A DNA stretch of 58,881 bases from an uncultured Pelagibacteraceae bacterium (lineage in GTDB: Bacteria > Pseudomonadota > Alphaproteobacteria > Pelagibacterales > Pelagibacteraceae): the NCBI GenBank assembly GCA_902622245.1, contig CACNPC010000008.1, positions 1-58,881 of the forward strand, in the 5' to 3' direction. Of this stretch, positions 1 to 7,638 are shown in pieces. The notes below the pieces were generated by a model. The model had not been told where the DNA came from. It did no database searches and worked only from the letters and a program-made list of their open reading frames with translations. Position numbers and translations under genes: made by a program. Numbering within the stretch: position 1 is the first letter of the stretch; the number at the start of each line of letters is the position of its first letter.

Positions 1-1459
1 AAAGAGTTAAAGCCACAAACGAAGAAACAACAATTGAGAAAGATAGTGCTATTGCAGTTTCCTTAAACAAGGTACCAGCTATACCCTCAATAAAAATTAA
101 AGGTAAAAAAACTGCAACTAAGATTAAAGTTGTAGCTATTATCGCAAATGTTATTTGTCTTGAGCCTTTATAAGCAGCTACAAGTGGCGTTTCTCCTTTT
201 TCAATTCTTGTATAAATTGCATCTGTCATTATTACAGAATCATCAGTTATTATTCCAATTGCTAAAATAAAACTTAGGAGAACAAATATATTTATAGAAA
301 GATCAAATATATATAAACCTAAAAACGAACCAATTAAACTTACTGGCAAAGCTACAGCTGGTACAATTACAGCTTTTAGGTTTCCTAAAAACAAGTAAAT
401 TATTACTACAACCAAAATAAAAGCAATAATTAAACTTTTATAAACTTCCTGTATTGCAGTTCCTACGTAAGTTGCTCTATTAAATGCTATTTCTAACTTT
501 AAACCATCTGGTAAAGATTGATTTAAAACGTTTATTTTCTCTTTAATTTGATTTGAAAGTTCGACAGTTGATGCTCCACTTTTTGCGTATATTCCAATCC
601 CAACTGTTTTTAAATTAGCTGCATTTTTTCTTTGAGCTTTAAATAAAGTTTTCTCAGAAACTGGACCAAGCTCAACATTTGCAATATCAGAAAGGGTTGT
701 GACTTTATCTTTGTTTTTCTTAAGAGGAAGCTGCTTGATTGTTTCAATGTTAGAGTAAGACTTATCAATATTAAGAGTTAAATCTTTGTTACTAGCTTCT
801 AAAGTTCCAGCGGGGATGTTTATATTTTCATTTCTTAATGCTCTTTCGACTTCCTGAATAGTAAGATTATTGGCTGCTAATTTGATAGGATCTACCCAAA
901 CCCTAACACTTAGTTCTCTTAATCCACCGACTAAAATTCTACCAACATTTGGTACGCTCGAAAAGGCATCTATAAGATATCTTTCTGCATAATCACCCAA
1001 ATCCAAATCATTCCAAGTTGGTGACGATAGCGCAACCCACATTGTGGTTGTAAAACCTGCTGCTTGTTTCAAAATTTGAGGCGGGTTTGCTTGATCTGGC
1101 AAATTGTCCGCAACTCTTGATACTCTTTCTCTTATGTCATTTGCTGCATCATCTAAATCTATATCTGTATTAAAATAAATATTTATTCTACTTCTTCCAT
1201 TAAGCGAACTAGAATCAATGTTTTTAATTCCTTCCGCTCCTCCTATAACATCTTCTATTTTTTGTGTTATTTCCTCATCAACAATTTCCGCTGAAGCAGA
1301 TTTATAATCAGTTTGTACCTGTACCACTGGAGGCTGAATGCCATCTGGTAATTCTCTAACAGGTAATTCCCAAAATACAAAAATTCCAAAAATAATTAGT
1401 ATCATTGACATTACCCATGCAACGACAGGTCTTTTAATACTAACTTCAGTTATATACAT
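1..1459 (-). CDS. RND-family multidrug efflux pump, inner-membrane subunit (3' end outside window)
   Basis: I translated this frame by hand; it stays open from the ATG at 1459 to the window edge, giving about 486 N-terminal residues. It opens with MYITEVSIKRPVVAWVMS, the usual start of HAE1-type RND pumps, with transmembrane helix 1 at about residues 10-30, a large periplasmic porter region, then helices 2-5. A TM4-type segment reads GIITDDSVIMTDA and carries the paired aspartates used for proton relay in AcrB-like pumps. It lies 7 bases after the membrane-fusion gene in the same operon, so the two should form an inner-membrane/periplasmic efflux unit. No TolC-like outer-membrane channel is in the window. 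Substrate unknown. The C-terminal half is not visible. Confidence 0.93.
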   Translation of the reverse strand, partial: MYITEVSIKRPVVAWVMSMILIIFGIFVFWELPVRELPDGIQPPVVQVQTDYKSASAEIVDEEITQKIEDVIGGAEGIKNIDSSSLNGRSRINIYFNTDIDLDDAANDIRERVSRVADNLPDQANPPQILKQAAGFTTTMWVALSSPTWNDLDLGDYAERYLIDAFSSVPNVGRILVGGLRELSVRVWVDPIKLAANNLTIQEVERALRNENINIPAGTLEASNKDLTLNIDKSYSNIETIKQLPLKKNKDKVTTLSDIANVELGPVSEKTLFKAQRKNAANLKTVGIGIYAKSGASTVELSNQIKEKINVLNQSLPDGLKLEIAFNRATYVGTAIQEVYKSLIIAFILVVVIIYLFLGNLKAVIVPAVALPVSLIGSFLGLYIFDLSINIFVLLSFILAIGIITDDSVIMTDAIYTRIEKGETPLVAAYKGSRQITFAIIATTLILVAVFLPLIFIEGIAGTLFKETAIALSFSIVVSSFVALTL

Positions 1460-1466
1460 GTATTAA

Positions 1467-2483
1467 TTATTTTTTATTTTCTTGTTTTTCAGAGTCAGAC
1501 TTTTTAAATATATTTAATTTTTGTAACCACGCAAACATACCATTCTTGTTTTCTTTAGTATCTTTTTTCTTTTTTCCACCCCAACCAGATTTGTTTTGAT
1601 TAGCTAATTTAGCACCCTTTTTTATAGGTCTTATTATTAAATTTGGTCTGACTTTTTTTGTGCCCTCAGCAACAACTTTGTCACCAACTTTTAGACCATT
1701 TAAAACTTCTACAAAACCAAGGTATCTATCGCCAGTATCAATATTTGTTTTTAATACTTTATTTTTTTCGTCAACTTTATAGATAAATATATTATCACCT
1801 TCCACTATTGTGCTGGTATCTGGGATACTTAAGCTCTCTCTTGTATCATATTTTATTGAAATTTCTAAAAACGAGCCAGGCAAAATTTCACCAGATGTAT
1901 TATCCATTTTTATCCTTGTTGGTAATGATCTAGTATCCTCACTAATTCGACTAGCTAACGAGTCAACTTGACCTTTATAGATTTTATCTTTGTATCCTGA
2001 AAATTTTATATCAACAGGTAAACCAACCTTAATAAATGGTACAAACATTTCAGGTATATCTACATCACAATAGATAATACTGGTATTTTCGAGATTAACT
2101 AAGATTGAAGATTTTGAAACTTCGATGTCTTCTGAAAATTCTCTTTTTCCAATTGTTCCATCAAACTGAGCAGTAATTTTTCTATTTTTAAGTTCTGCAA
2201 TTACATCGCCTTTTTTTACTTTTTGATTAAAGTTGATAGGTTTAAGTATTTCATACTTCTCAATTTTATAGGATTGTGTTTTAAATGGTCTTGCTGTTCC
2301 GTATGTGCTTATTAAATTTTCAAAAACTCTATTTTCAGCTGCAGTAACAATTATTCCTGGAGGTGGTCTTTTACTAAATTTCTTCTTAAAATGATTTCCA
2401 ATCATTGTTCTACCAACAATCACTGTAGCTATAATTAAAAAGAAAATTATTATTATGCTTGTAATTTTTGTTGATCTTTTCAT
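1467..2483 (-). CDS. RND efflux membrane-fusion (periplasmic adaptor) protein, HlyD/AcrA family
   Basis: 338 residues. One N-terminal transmembrane anchor (about residues 8-27) is followed by a lipoyl/barrel-sandwich hairpin region (about 60-140) and beta-barrel domains, including the GLKVGDKVVAEG-type element near residue 262 common in this family. The long alpha-hairpin of AcrA is short or absent. The last ~50 residues are unusual: a Lys-rich linker (GGKKKKDTKENKNG) and then a short amphipathic stretch with MFAWLQKLNIFKK. It sits between the sulfurtransferase (3 bases upstream) and the RND pump (7 bases downstream) and is probably co-transcribed with both. It would link the pump to an outer-membrane channel encoded elsewhere. 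Confidence 0.9.
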   Translation of the reverse strand: MKRSTKITSIIIIFFLIIATVIVGRTMIGNHFKKKFSKRPPPGIIVTAAENRVFENLISTYGTARPFKTQSYKIEKYEILKPINFNQKVKKGDVIAELKNRKITAQFDGTIGKREFSEDIEVSKSSILVNLENTSIIYCDVDIPEMFVPFIKVGLPVDIKFSGYKDKIYKGQVDSLASRISEDTRSLPTRIKMDNTSGEILPGSFLEISIKYDTRESLSIPDTSTIVEGDNIFIYKVDEKNKVLKTNIDTGDRYLGFVEVLNGLKVGDKVVAEGTKKVRPNLIIRPIKKGAKLANQNKSGWGGKKKKDTKENKNGMFAWLQKLNIFKKSDSEKQENKK

Positions 2484-2486
2484 ATT

Positions 2487-3299
2487 TTATATTTTACCAT
2501 ATTCAGCCCATGAACCATCATAAATGACTGGAAGATACTTATTATTTACTTGAGAATATGCAAGTGCCAAAACACATGCAGTGATCCCAGAACCGCACGA
2601 AAACACTACATTTACTGGGTCATTTAAAGATAAATCTTTAAAATAAGAAGAAATTTCAGATTTACTTTTAAAAGTAAAATCGTCATTGATAAGGGTTTTA
2701 AACGGTAAGCAAATTGAATTAGGTATTGAACCACTTCTTACATTTTTTCTTGGGTCTGGAGTTGTGCCATTAAAACGATCTTTGCTTCTCGCATCAACTA
2801 AATCAAATTTTTTTTTAATTATATTTTGGTCAATCTGATCTTTGCTCTTAACCATTCCATTATTTTCTTTTGCTTTATAGCTAGTTGTTTGAATAATTAT
2901 ATTATTAGCAGAAGTTATTCTTTTTTCTTTTTTCCATTTATTAAAACCTCCATCTAAAACATGTACTTTCTTTTTATCATGGCCAAAGTAAATTAAATTA
3001 AACCATACTCTACAGGCACTTAAAACATCAGAATTATCATAAATCACAATTTCGTCTTCGTTAGATATGCCCATAGATGATAGTATATTTTCCCACGAAC
3101 TAATGTCGGTTAACATATGTGGTAAGTCGGTTGATTTATTACAATTTTTGTCGATATCAAAAAAAATTGCATTTGGTATATGCTCTTTATTAAATTCTTC
3201 TTTACCACTTCTATTTGTTGCAGGCATATGCCAAGAGCCATCAATTATTTTTACATTTGAGAGATTTTTTTCTAGCCGCTCAGTTGATATAAGTGACAT
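2487..3299 (-). CDS. sseA: Thiosulfate/3-mercaptopyruvate sulfurtransferase (two rhodanese domains)
   Basis: 270 residues, the usual length for the tandem-rhodanese family. The N-terminal inactive domain (about 1-130) includes HIPNAIFFDID and LDGGFNKWKKE. The C-terminal domain carries DARSKDRFNG and the active-site loop FSCGSGITAC with the catalytic Cys at about residue 235. CGSG(V/I)TA loops are typical of mercaptopyruvate sulfurtransferases, whereas thiosulfate rhodaneses usually have CRxG(K/R)x(T/S); this favours 3-mercaptopyruvate as donor, but the substrate is an inference. Its ATG overlaps the stop of msrA by one base (TAATG), so it is translationally coupled in a sulfur/redox pair upstream of the efflux genes. 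Confidence 0.92.
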   Translation of the reverse strand: MSLISTERLEKNLSNVKIIDGSWHMPATNRSGKEEFNKEHIPNAIFFDIDKNCNKSTDLPHMLTDISSWENILSSMGISNEDEIVIYDNSDVLSACRVWFNLIYFGHDKKKVHVLDGGFNKWKKEKRITSANNIIIQTTSYKAKENNGMVKSKDQIDQNIIKKKFDLVDARSKDRFNGTTPDPRKNVRSGSIPNSICLPFKTLINDDFTFKSKSEISSYFKDLSLNDPVNVVFSCGSGITACVLALAYSQVNNKYLPVIYDGSWAEYGKI

Positions 3300-3745
3300 T
3301 AGAATCTTTTTTCCAAATATTTCTGATGATAATCTTCTGCTTTGTTATAATTTTTTGATTTTGATATTTTGGTAACGATTTTACCCTTAAATTTTTCATT
3401 AATTTCTTTCAATACTCTGTTAGCGATTTTATTTTGATTTTCATCATGAACAAATATTTCACTTCTATACTGAGTACCAACATCTGGACCTTGCTGGTTT
3501 AAAGTAGTTGGATCATGAAATTCAAAAAAGTTTCTTATTATTTCCTCATAAGAAATTTTAGTATTGTCAAATTCAACTTTAACTACTTCTGCGTGATTTG
3601 TGTCACCATAACATACCTCTTTATAAGATGTCTTCTCAGTATTACCTCCACAATATCCAACCTCTGTATTTATTACTCCATCTAACTTGCTAAATTTTAT
3701 TTCGGGTCCCCAAAAACATCCAAGTGCTAAAGTTGCTATTTCCAT
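3299..3745 (-). CDS. msrA: Peptide methionine-S-sulfoxide reductase MsrA
   Basis: 148 residues. The catalytic GCFWG motif is at residues 9-13 (Cys10), followed by family blocks VGYCGG, YKEVCYGDTNHAEVV and the C-terminal NKAEDYHQKYL. It repairs oxidised methionine in proteins using thioredoxin-derived electrons. The protein ends right after the YHQKYL block and lacks the C-terminal extension that carries resolving cysteines in E. coli MsrA. An extra Cys in the GYxGG block may take that role, or the enzyme may be a 1-Cys type. First gene of a four-gene minus-strand operon with the sulfurtransferase and the RND pair. Confidence 0.95.
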   Translation of the reverse strand: MEIATLALGCFWGPEIKFSKLDGVINTEVGYCGGNTEKTSYKEVCYGDTNHAEVVKVEFDNTKISYEEIIRNFFEFHDPTTLNQQGPDVGTQYRSEIFVHDENQNKIANRVLKEINEKFKGKIVTKISKSKNYNKAEDYHQKYLEKRF

Positions 3746-3779
3746 TGCTAAAAATTTTAATTAATCTAAAGTTATTATC

Positions 3780-4661
3780 ATGCTTTCCAAAAATCAATTA
3801 GGCTTTTTTTACATGTTTTTATCAATATGTGCCTTTTCATTTATGGATGTAATAGTCAAGTGGTCATCAGATTATCCAATTGGACAGGTAATGTTCTTTA
3901 GAGGTCTATTTGGTATTTTGCCAATAATTTTTTTAGTTCCTAAGACAAGATTTAGAGATTTTTACAAAACAAATAGACCAGGATTACATTTAATTAGATG
4001 TTGTTCAGGACTGATAGCTTTAGCTGCAATATTTTTGGCACTAAGAAACCTACCACTTGCAACAGTGACCAGTATTTCATTTGCTGCACCTATATTTACA
4101 ACTTTGCTATCAATATTTTTACTAAGTGAGAAAGTAGGAGTATATAGATGGGCCGCAGTATTTGTTGGTTTTATTGGTGTTTTAGTAATTACTCAACCAG
4201 GATTTTCTAGCTTAAATATTTATTATTTATTTCCAATAATCTTTTGTATTGGAATGTCTTACGTTGCAATTACAATTAGAAAACTTTCATCCACAGAACC
4301 AGTCTGGTTGATCTCATTCTTTTTTTCTTTTGCAATTACAATTGTTGGAGTTTTATCAATACCATTTGGGTGGATCATGCCAACTTTCAATGATTTCTTA
4401 CTATTATGTTCAATTGGCTTGTTGGGAGGAACAGCTAATTTATTATTAAGTCAATCCTATAAATTATCCGAGGTTTCTCTGGTTACACCTCTTAAATATT
4501 TAGGATTAATATTTGCAATATCTTTTGGATATTTTATTTGGGATGAAATTCCCACAATTAAAACATTAATGGGTGCTTCACTGGTAATAATATCATCAAT
4601 CATTATATTTAGAAGAGAAATATATTTAAACAAACAAGTAACGGTAAGTAGAAATGAGTAA
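3780..4661 (+). CDS. EamA/DMT-superfamily permease, ten predicted membrane helices
   Basis: 293 residues with two EamA repeats (about 8-140 and 150-280). Each contains five hydrophobic helices, and a family-typical FRGLFGILPI stretch follows helix 1. DMT transporters of this type export amino acids, purines or other metabolites or import drug-like molecules; the substrate cannot be read from the sequence. The start at 3780 places the first helix immediately at the N-terminus, as usual for the family. Its 3' end overlaps the start of alkA by 8 bases, so the two are probably co-transcribed. Confidence 0.9.
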   Translation: MLSKNQLGFFYMFLSICAFSFMDVIVKWSSDYPIGQVMFFRGLFGILPIIFLVPKTRFRDFYKTNRPGLHLIRCCSGLIALAAIFLALRNLPLATVTSISFAAPIFTTLLSIFLLSEKVGVYRWAAVFVGFIGVLVITQPGFSSLNIYYLFPIIFCIGMSYVAITIRKLSSTEPVWLISFFFSFAITIVGVLSIPFGWIMPTFNDFLLLCSIGLLGGTANLLLSQSYKLSEVSLVTPLKYLGLIFAISFGYFIWDEIPTIKTLMGASLVIISSIIIFRREIYLNKQVTVSRNE

Positions 4662-5280
4662 GGCACCGACATATTGGAAAAAAGCTAGAACATATCTTTC
4701 AAAAAAAGATAGTATTATGAGATCATTGGTTAAAAAATACAAAGATAATAATTTAACTACTAGAAAAGATGTCTTTTATTCTTTATGCAAAAGTATAATA
4801 GGACAACAAATAAGTGTTGCTGCTGCAGACTCTGTCTTCAAAAAATTTGAATCGGCATGTAAAAAAAAAATTAATCCAAAAATTGTTTCAAAGCTTAAAA
4901 AATCACAACTTAAAAAATGCGGTCTTAGTCGTCAAAAAATAAGGGGGATCTTGGAAATGTCTCAAAAATTTAAAAATAAAAGCTTTAATCCAAGATTAAT
5001 TTCGAAAATGAGCGATGAAGAAGCAATTATATACCTATCAACTTTAAGACAAATTGGAAGATGGTCAGCAGAGATGATTTTGTTATTTACTTATAATAGG
5101 TCTAATATCTGGCCAGTTCAGGATATTGGGTTATTAAGAGCAATATCAAACAACTATAAAAAAAAATATTTTCCACCTGAAATTTTTGTAAAAAAGCTTC
5201 AAAAAAGATTTTCTCCATACTGCTCTGTTGCCACTTGGTATTTGTGGCGTTCAATTGATGACGATACTATTCAGTATTAG
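4654..5280 (+). CDS. alkA: DNA-3-methyladenine glycosylase II-like (HhH-GPD superfamily)
   Basis: 208 residues. It shows the IIGQQISVAAAD block, a helix-hairpin-helix segment (LRQIGRWSAEMILLF, about 130-145) and the catalytic Asp at about residue 157 in PVQDIGLLRA. This is the order seen in AlkA-type glycosylases that remove alkylated bases from DNA to start base excision repair. The length is that of compact AlkA proteins without the E. coli N-terminal domain. There is no Fe-S cysteine cluster, arguing against endonuclease III or MutY. Overlaps the upstream permease by 8 bases and the convergent DUF1330 gene by 14 bases. Confidence 0.93.
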   Translation: MSKAPTYWKKARTYLSKKDSIMRSLVKKYKDNNLTTRKDVFYSLCKSIIGQQISVAAADSVFKKFESACKKKINPKIVSKLKKSQLKKCGLSRQKIRGILEMSQKFKNKSFNPRLISKMSDEEAIIYLSTLRQIGRWSAEMILLFTYNRSNIWPVQDIGLLRAISNNYKKKYFPPEIFVKKLQKRFSPYCSVATWYLWRSIDDDTIQY

Positions 5281-5563
5281 CACCCTCCACAATAAACATA
5301 TGTCTTTTTGTAGTTTGTTCTGCATAAGACCAAGCTTTTAAATAATCTTCTGAGTCATGACAAGATAAGGCCATGTCATAACTGGGAAATTCCCAAATGA
5401 CGGTCCTTAATATTTTGTCACCACTATAATATTTTAGTTTGCCTCCTCTAACTACAGGAGTACCACCAAATTTTTTTATAACTGGTATTGCATTTTCACC
5501 ATATTTTTTTAGGTTATCTTGATCTGAAATTTCTGTATACAAACTCACCCAATATGCCTTCAT
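5267..5563 (-). CDS. DUF1330 family protein (second of a tandem pair)
   Basis: 98 residues of the small ferredoxin-like DUF1330 fold, starting KAYWVSLYTEI and containing ggkLkYYSGDKILRTVIWEFPS and DSEDYLKAWSYA. It is clearly related to the neighbouring 5582-5872 gene, the same pattern of blocks occurring at the same spacing. A GGGG ribosome-binding site precedes the ATG by about 7 bases. DUF1330 proteins are dimeric alpha-beta barrels of uncertain function. The last 14 bases overlap the end of alkA on the other strand. Confidence 0.88.
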   Translation of the reverse strand: MKAYWVSLYTEISDQDNLKKYGENAIPVIKKFGGTPVVRGGKLKYYSGDKILRTVIWEFPSYDMALSCHDSEDYLKAWSYAEQTTKRHMFIVEGANTE

Positions 5564-5581
5564 ATTTGCCCCTTTTCTAAG

Positions 5582-5872
5582 TTATTCCATTCCTTCAAAT
5601 ATCATATGTTCTCTAATTACATTATCTTTAAGATATGTTCTTGCCTCAACATATTCTTCAGAATCGTAGCATCTTTTAGCAGTTTCCACGTCTGGGAACT
5701 CTGCAAGTGCTATTCTAACCATTTCTCTACCCTCAAGCGCAATGTTATTAGCACTTCGAGCTAAAATTTTTCCAGAATGTTTTAATACAGCTTCCTTTGC
5801 TTTATCTGCATATTTTTTCATTTTTTCAGGGTCTTTAATTTCACTGTAAGTTGCAATCCAGTAACCTTTCAT
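5582..5872 (-). CDS. DUF1330 family protein (first of a tandem pair)
   Basis: 96 residues with the DUF1330 signature blocks KGYWIATYSEI, MVRIALAEFPD and CYDSEEYVEART. The paralogous gene follows 18 bases downstream. A good AAGGAGA ribosome-binding site lies just before the ATG. The Asp-Ser-Glu-Glu-Tyr motif is shared with the paralogue. Function is not established for the family; the tandem arrangement suggests a heterodimer or substrate divergence, which is inference. Confidence 0.9.
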   Translation of the reverse strand: MKGYWIATYSEIKDPEKMKKYADKAKEAVLKHSGKILARSANNIALEGREMVRIALAEFPDVETAKRCYDSEEYVEARTYLKDNVIREHMIFEGME

Positions 5873-5899
5873 AATTCTCCTTTTTAATTTTTTTTTTTT

Positions 5900-6436
5900 A
5901 TGTTACCAAATTTTATGGCAGAAAAATTAATAATCAATTATGAAGATTATAAATTAGCAGTTGAAAAGTTAGCTCTTACAATTGAAAAAAATTACAAACC
6001 ATCTGTTTTAGTCGGAATAATGAGGGGTGCGGCACCTATAATTGATATGCTATCAAGAATATTTAAATTGCCCACTGCTTATGTTGTTATTCAAAGTTAT
6101 TCTGGAGAAACTGTAGAAAATAAACAGGGCGAACTTATTTTTGCAAGAGACATAAGCTCAATAGCTAAAAATGAAGACTTTAAAAATGTTTTATTAGTTG
6201 ATGATTTATCCGATACTGGACTTACATTAAATGAAAGTATTAAATGGTTAAAAAATTATGCTCCAGTGAAAAACCATATTCAAGAAATAAAAACAGCTTG
6301 TCTTTGGAAAAAAAAATCCTCTTCTTTTACTCCAGATTTTTGTCCAATTTTACTAGATGGAGATCCATGGATAGTTCAACCTTCAGAATATTATGATGAA
6401 ATAGATATTAACGGTTTAAAGAAAAAACATTCATAA
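5900..6436 (+). CDS. Purine-type phosphoribosyltransferase (hypoxanthine/xanthine/guanine PRTase-like)
   Basis: 178 residues from the first ATG; a second ATG at 5915 (MAEKLIINYED) is an equally good start and neither has a clear Shine-Dalgarno. The PRPP-binding loop VDDLSDTG is at about residues 100-107 and a GIMRGAAPI block at about 39-47 resembles the flexible-loop/base region of type I PRTases. Type I PRTases attach PRPP ribose-phosphate to a free base. The late ILLDGDPWIVQPSEYY segment resembles the hood of xanthine/hypoxanthine PRTases. It converges on a nucleoside-type importer across a shared terminator, which fits purine salvage. Base specificity is not determined. Confidence 0.85.
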   Translation: MLPNFMAEKLIINYEDYKLAVEKLALTIEKNYKPSVLVGIMRGAAPIIDMLSRIFKLPTAYVVIQSYSGETVENKQGELIFARDISSIAKNEDFKNVLLVDDLSDTGLTLNESIKWLKNYAPVKNHIQEIKTACLWKKKSSSFTPDFCPILLDGDPWIVQPSEYYDEIDINGLKKKHS

Positions 6437-6438
6437 AA

Positions 6439-6469
6439 AAAAAGGCCAACTATATAAGTTGGCCTTTTT
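6439..6469. terminator. Bidirectional Rho-independent terminator
   Basis: A perfect 12-bp stem (6439-6450 with 6458-6469) of sequence AAAAAGGCCAAC, loop TATATAA, followed by a T-rich run on the plus strand and preceded by an A-run that gives a T-run on the minus strand. It lies between the convergent phosphoribosyltransferase and BMP-protein genes and can end transcription from both sides. Confidence 0.93.
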
Positions 6470-6485
6470 AATTTTTTTTTAAAAA

Positions 6486-7550
6486 TTATTTTGGAATATC
6501 TCCTTCAACACCTTTTACATAAACACTCATTCCAGCTAACATTCCATCATCAGCAACTTTCCCTTCTGCAACTAATATATTACCTTTTTGGTCATATATA
6601 GGACCTGTGAACGAATGAACTTTTCCTGATGCTAAATCTTTTTGAAGCTGCTCTACTTCTTTAACTAAGTCAGCACCCATTGCAGAATTATATGGTCCCA
6701 TAGCTACCATACCTTCCTTTAATCCATGCCATGTGTCTTGTTGATTCCATTTGCCGTCTCTTGCAGCAATAGCTCTTTCAACATAATATGGTGCCCAATC
6801 ATCTATAATTGAAGTCAAAATTGATTTAGGAGCAAATCTCTGCATGTCACTTGCTTGACCAAATGACCATACACCTGCTTTCTCCGCTGTTTGAACTGGT
6901 GCTGTACTATCTGTATGTTGCATAATTACATCTGCACCTTGATCAATTAAAGCTTGCGCTGCTTCAGCTTCTTTACCTGGATCGTACCAAGTAAACACCC
7001 ATACAATCTTAGTTTTAATATTTGGATTGACCTTTTGTGCAGCAAGAGTCATTGCGTTAATTCCTCTTATTACTTCAGGAATTGGAAAAGATGCAATATA
7101 GCCAATCGTGTTAGTTTTGGTCATTTTTCCAGCAATATGGCCTAAAAGAGTTCTTCCTTCGTAAAATCGTGCAGAATAAGTAGAGACATTTGAGTGCTCT
7201 CTTTTATAACCTGTTGCGTGTTCAAATTTTACGTTTGGAAAATCTTTTGCAACTTTGTTAGTTGGATCCATATATCCAAAACTAGTTGTAAAAATTAAGT
7301 CGTGGCCAGATTGAGCCAGTTGTCTTATTACTCTTTCTGCATCAGCACCTTCTGGAACACTTTCAACAAATGTTGTTTTTATTCCAGCTGCCTCTACAGC
7401 GTTTCTACCTTCGTGATGTTGAAATGTCCATCCATGGTCACCAGTCGGACCAACATAGACAAAACCAACTTTAAAATCCGCATTTGAGTTTACACTAAAC
7501 CCAAGTAGAAAAATTGCAGAAATTAAATATCTAAAAAAGTTTTTATACAT
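6486..7550 (-). CDS. BMP-family (PnrA/BmpA-like) periplasmic substrate-binding protein of a nucleoside ABC importer
   Basis: 354 residues from the ATG at 7550. I prefer this start over the ATG 16 codons upstream (7598) because an AGAGGGG ribosome-binding site lies about 9 bases before it and the protein then opens with a standard signal peptide (MYKNFFRYLISAIFLLGFS...NSNA). The mature part shows BMP-family blocks: VGFVYVGPTGDHGWTF, FTTSFGYMDP, IGYIASFPIPEVIRGINA and DVIMQHTDSTAPVQ. BMP proteins bind purine or pyrimidine nucleosides. No lipobox Cys is present, so it is probably a soluble periplasmic protein. It is last in the importer operon and followed by a strong terminator. Confidence 0.93.
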   Translation of the reverse strand: MYKNFFRYLISAIFLLGFSVNSNADFKVGFVYVGPTGDHGWTFQHHEGRNAVEAAGIKTTFVESVPEGADAERVIRQLAQSGHDLIFTTSFGYMDPTNKVAKDFPNVKFEHATGYKREHSNVSTYSARFYEGRTLLGHIAGKMTKTNTIGYIASFPIPEVIRGINAMTLAAQKVNPNIKTKIVWVFTWYDPGKEAEAAQALIDQGADVIMQHTDSTAPVQTAEKAGVWSFGQASDMQRFAPKSILTSIIDDWAPYYVERAIAARDGKWNQQDTWHGLKEGMVAMGPYNSAMGADLVKEVEQLQKDLASGKVHSFTGPIYDQKGNILVAEGKVADDGMLAGMSVYVKGVEGDIPK

Positions 7551-7638
7551 TTTGAATTTCCCCTCTAAATTTTTTTTGTGAAGCTTTAAGTTAATCAAAA
7601 TTCAAAAAAAAAAAATAATTATTTTCGAATAGCTAACA

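Noticed and set aside
7551..7598. Longer BMP-protein start at 7598
   Set aside because: It adds 16 residues before a good signal peptide, while a clear AGAGGGG ribosome site precedes the ATG at 7550.
7612..7625. AAAATAATTATTTT palindrome with a T-run (minus strand) between the permease and BMP genes
   Set aside because: Pure A/T stem too weak for an intrinsic terminator; expected by chance in this composition.
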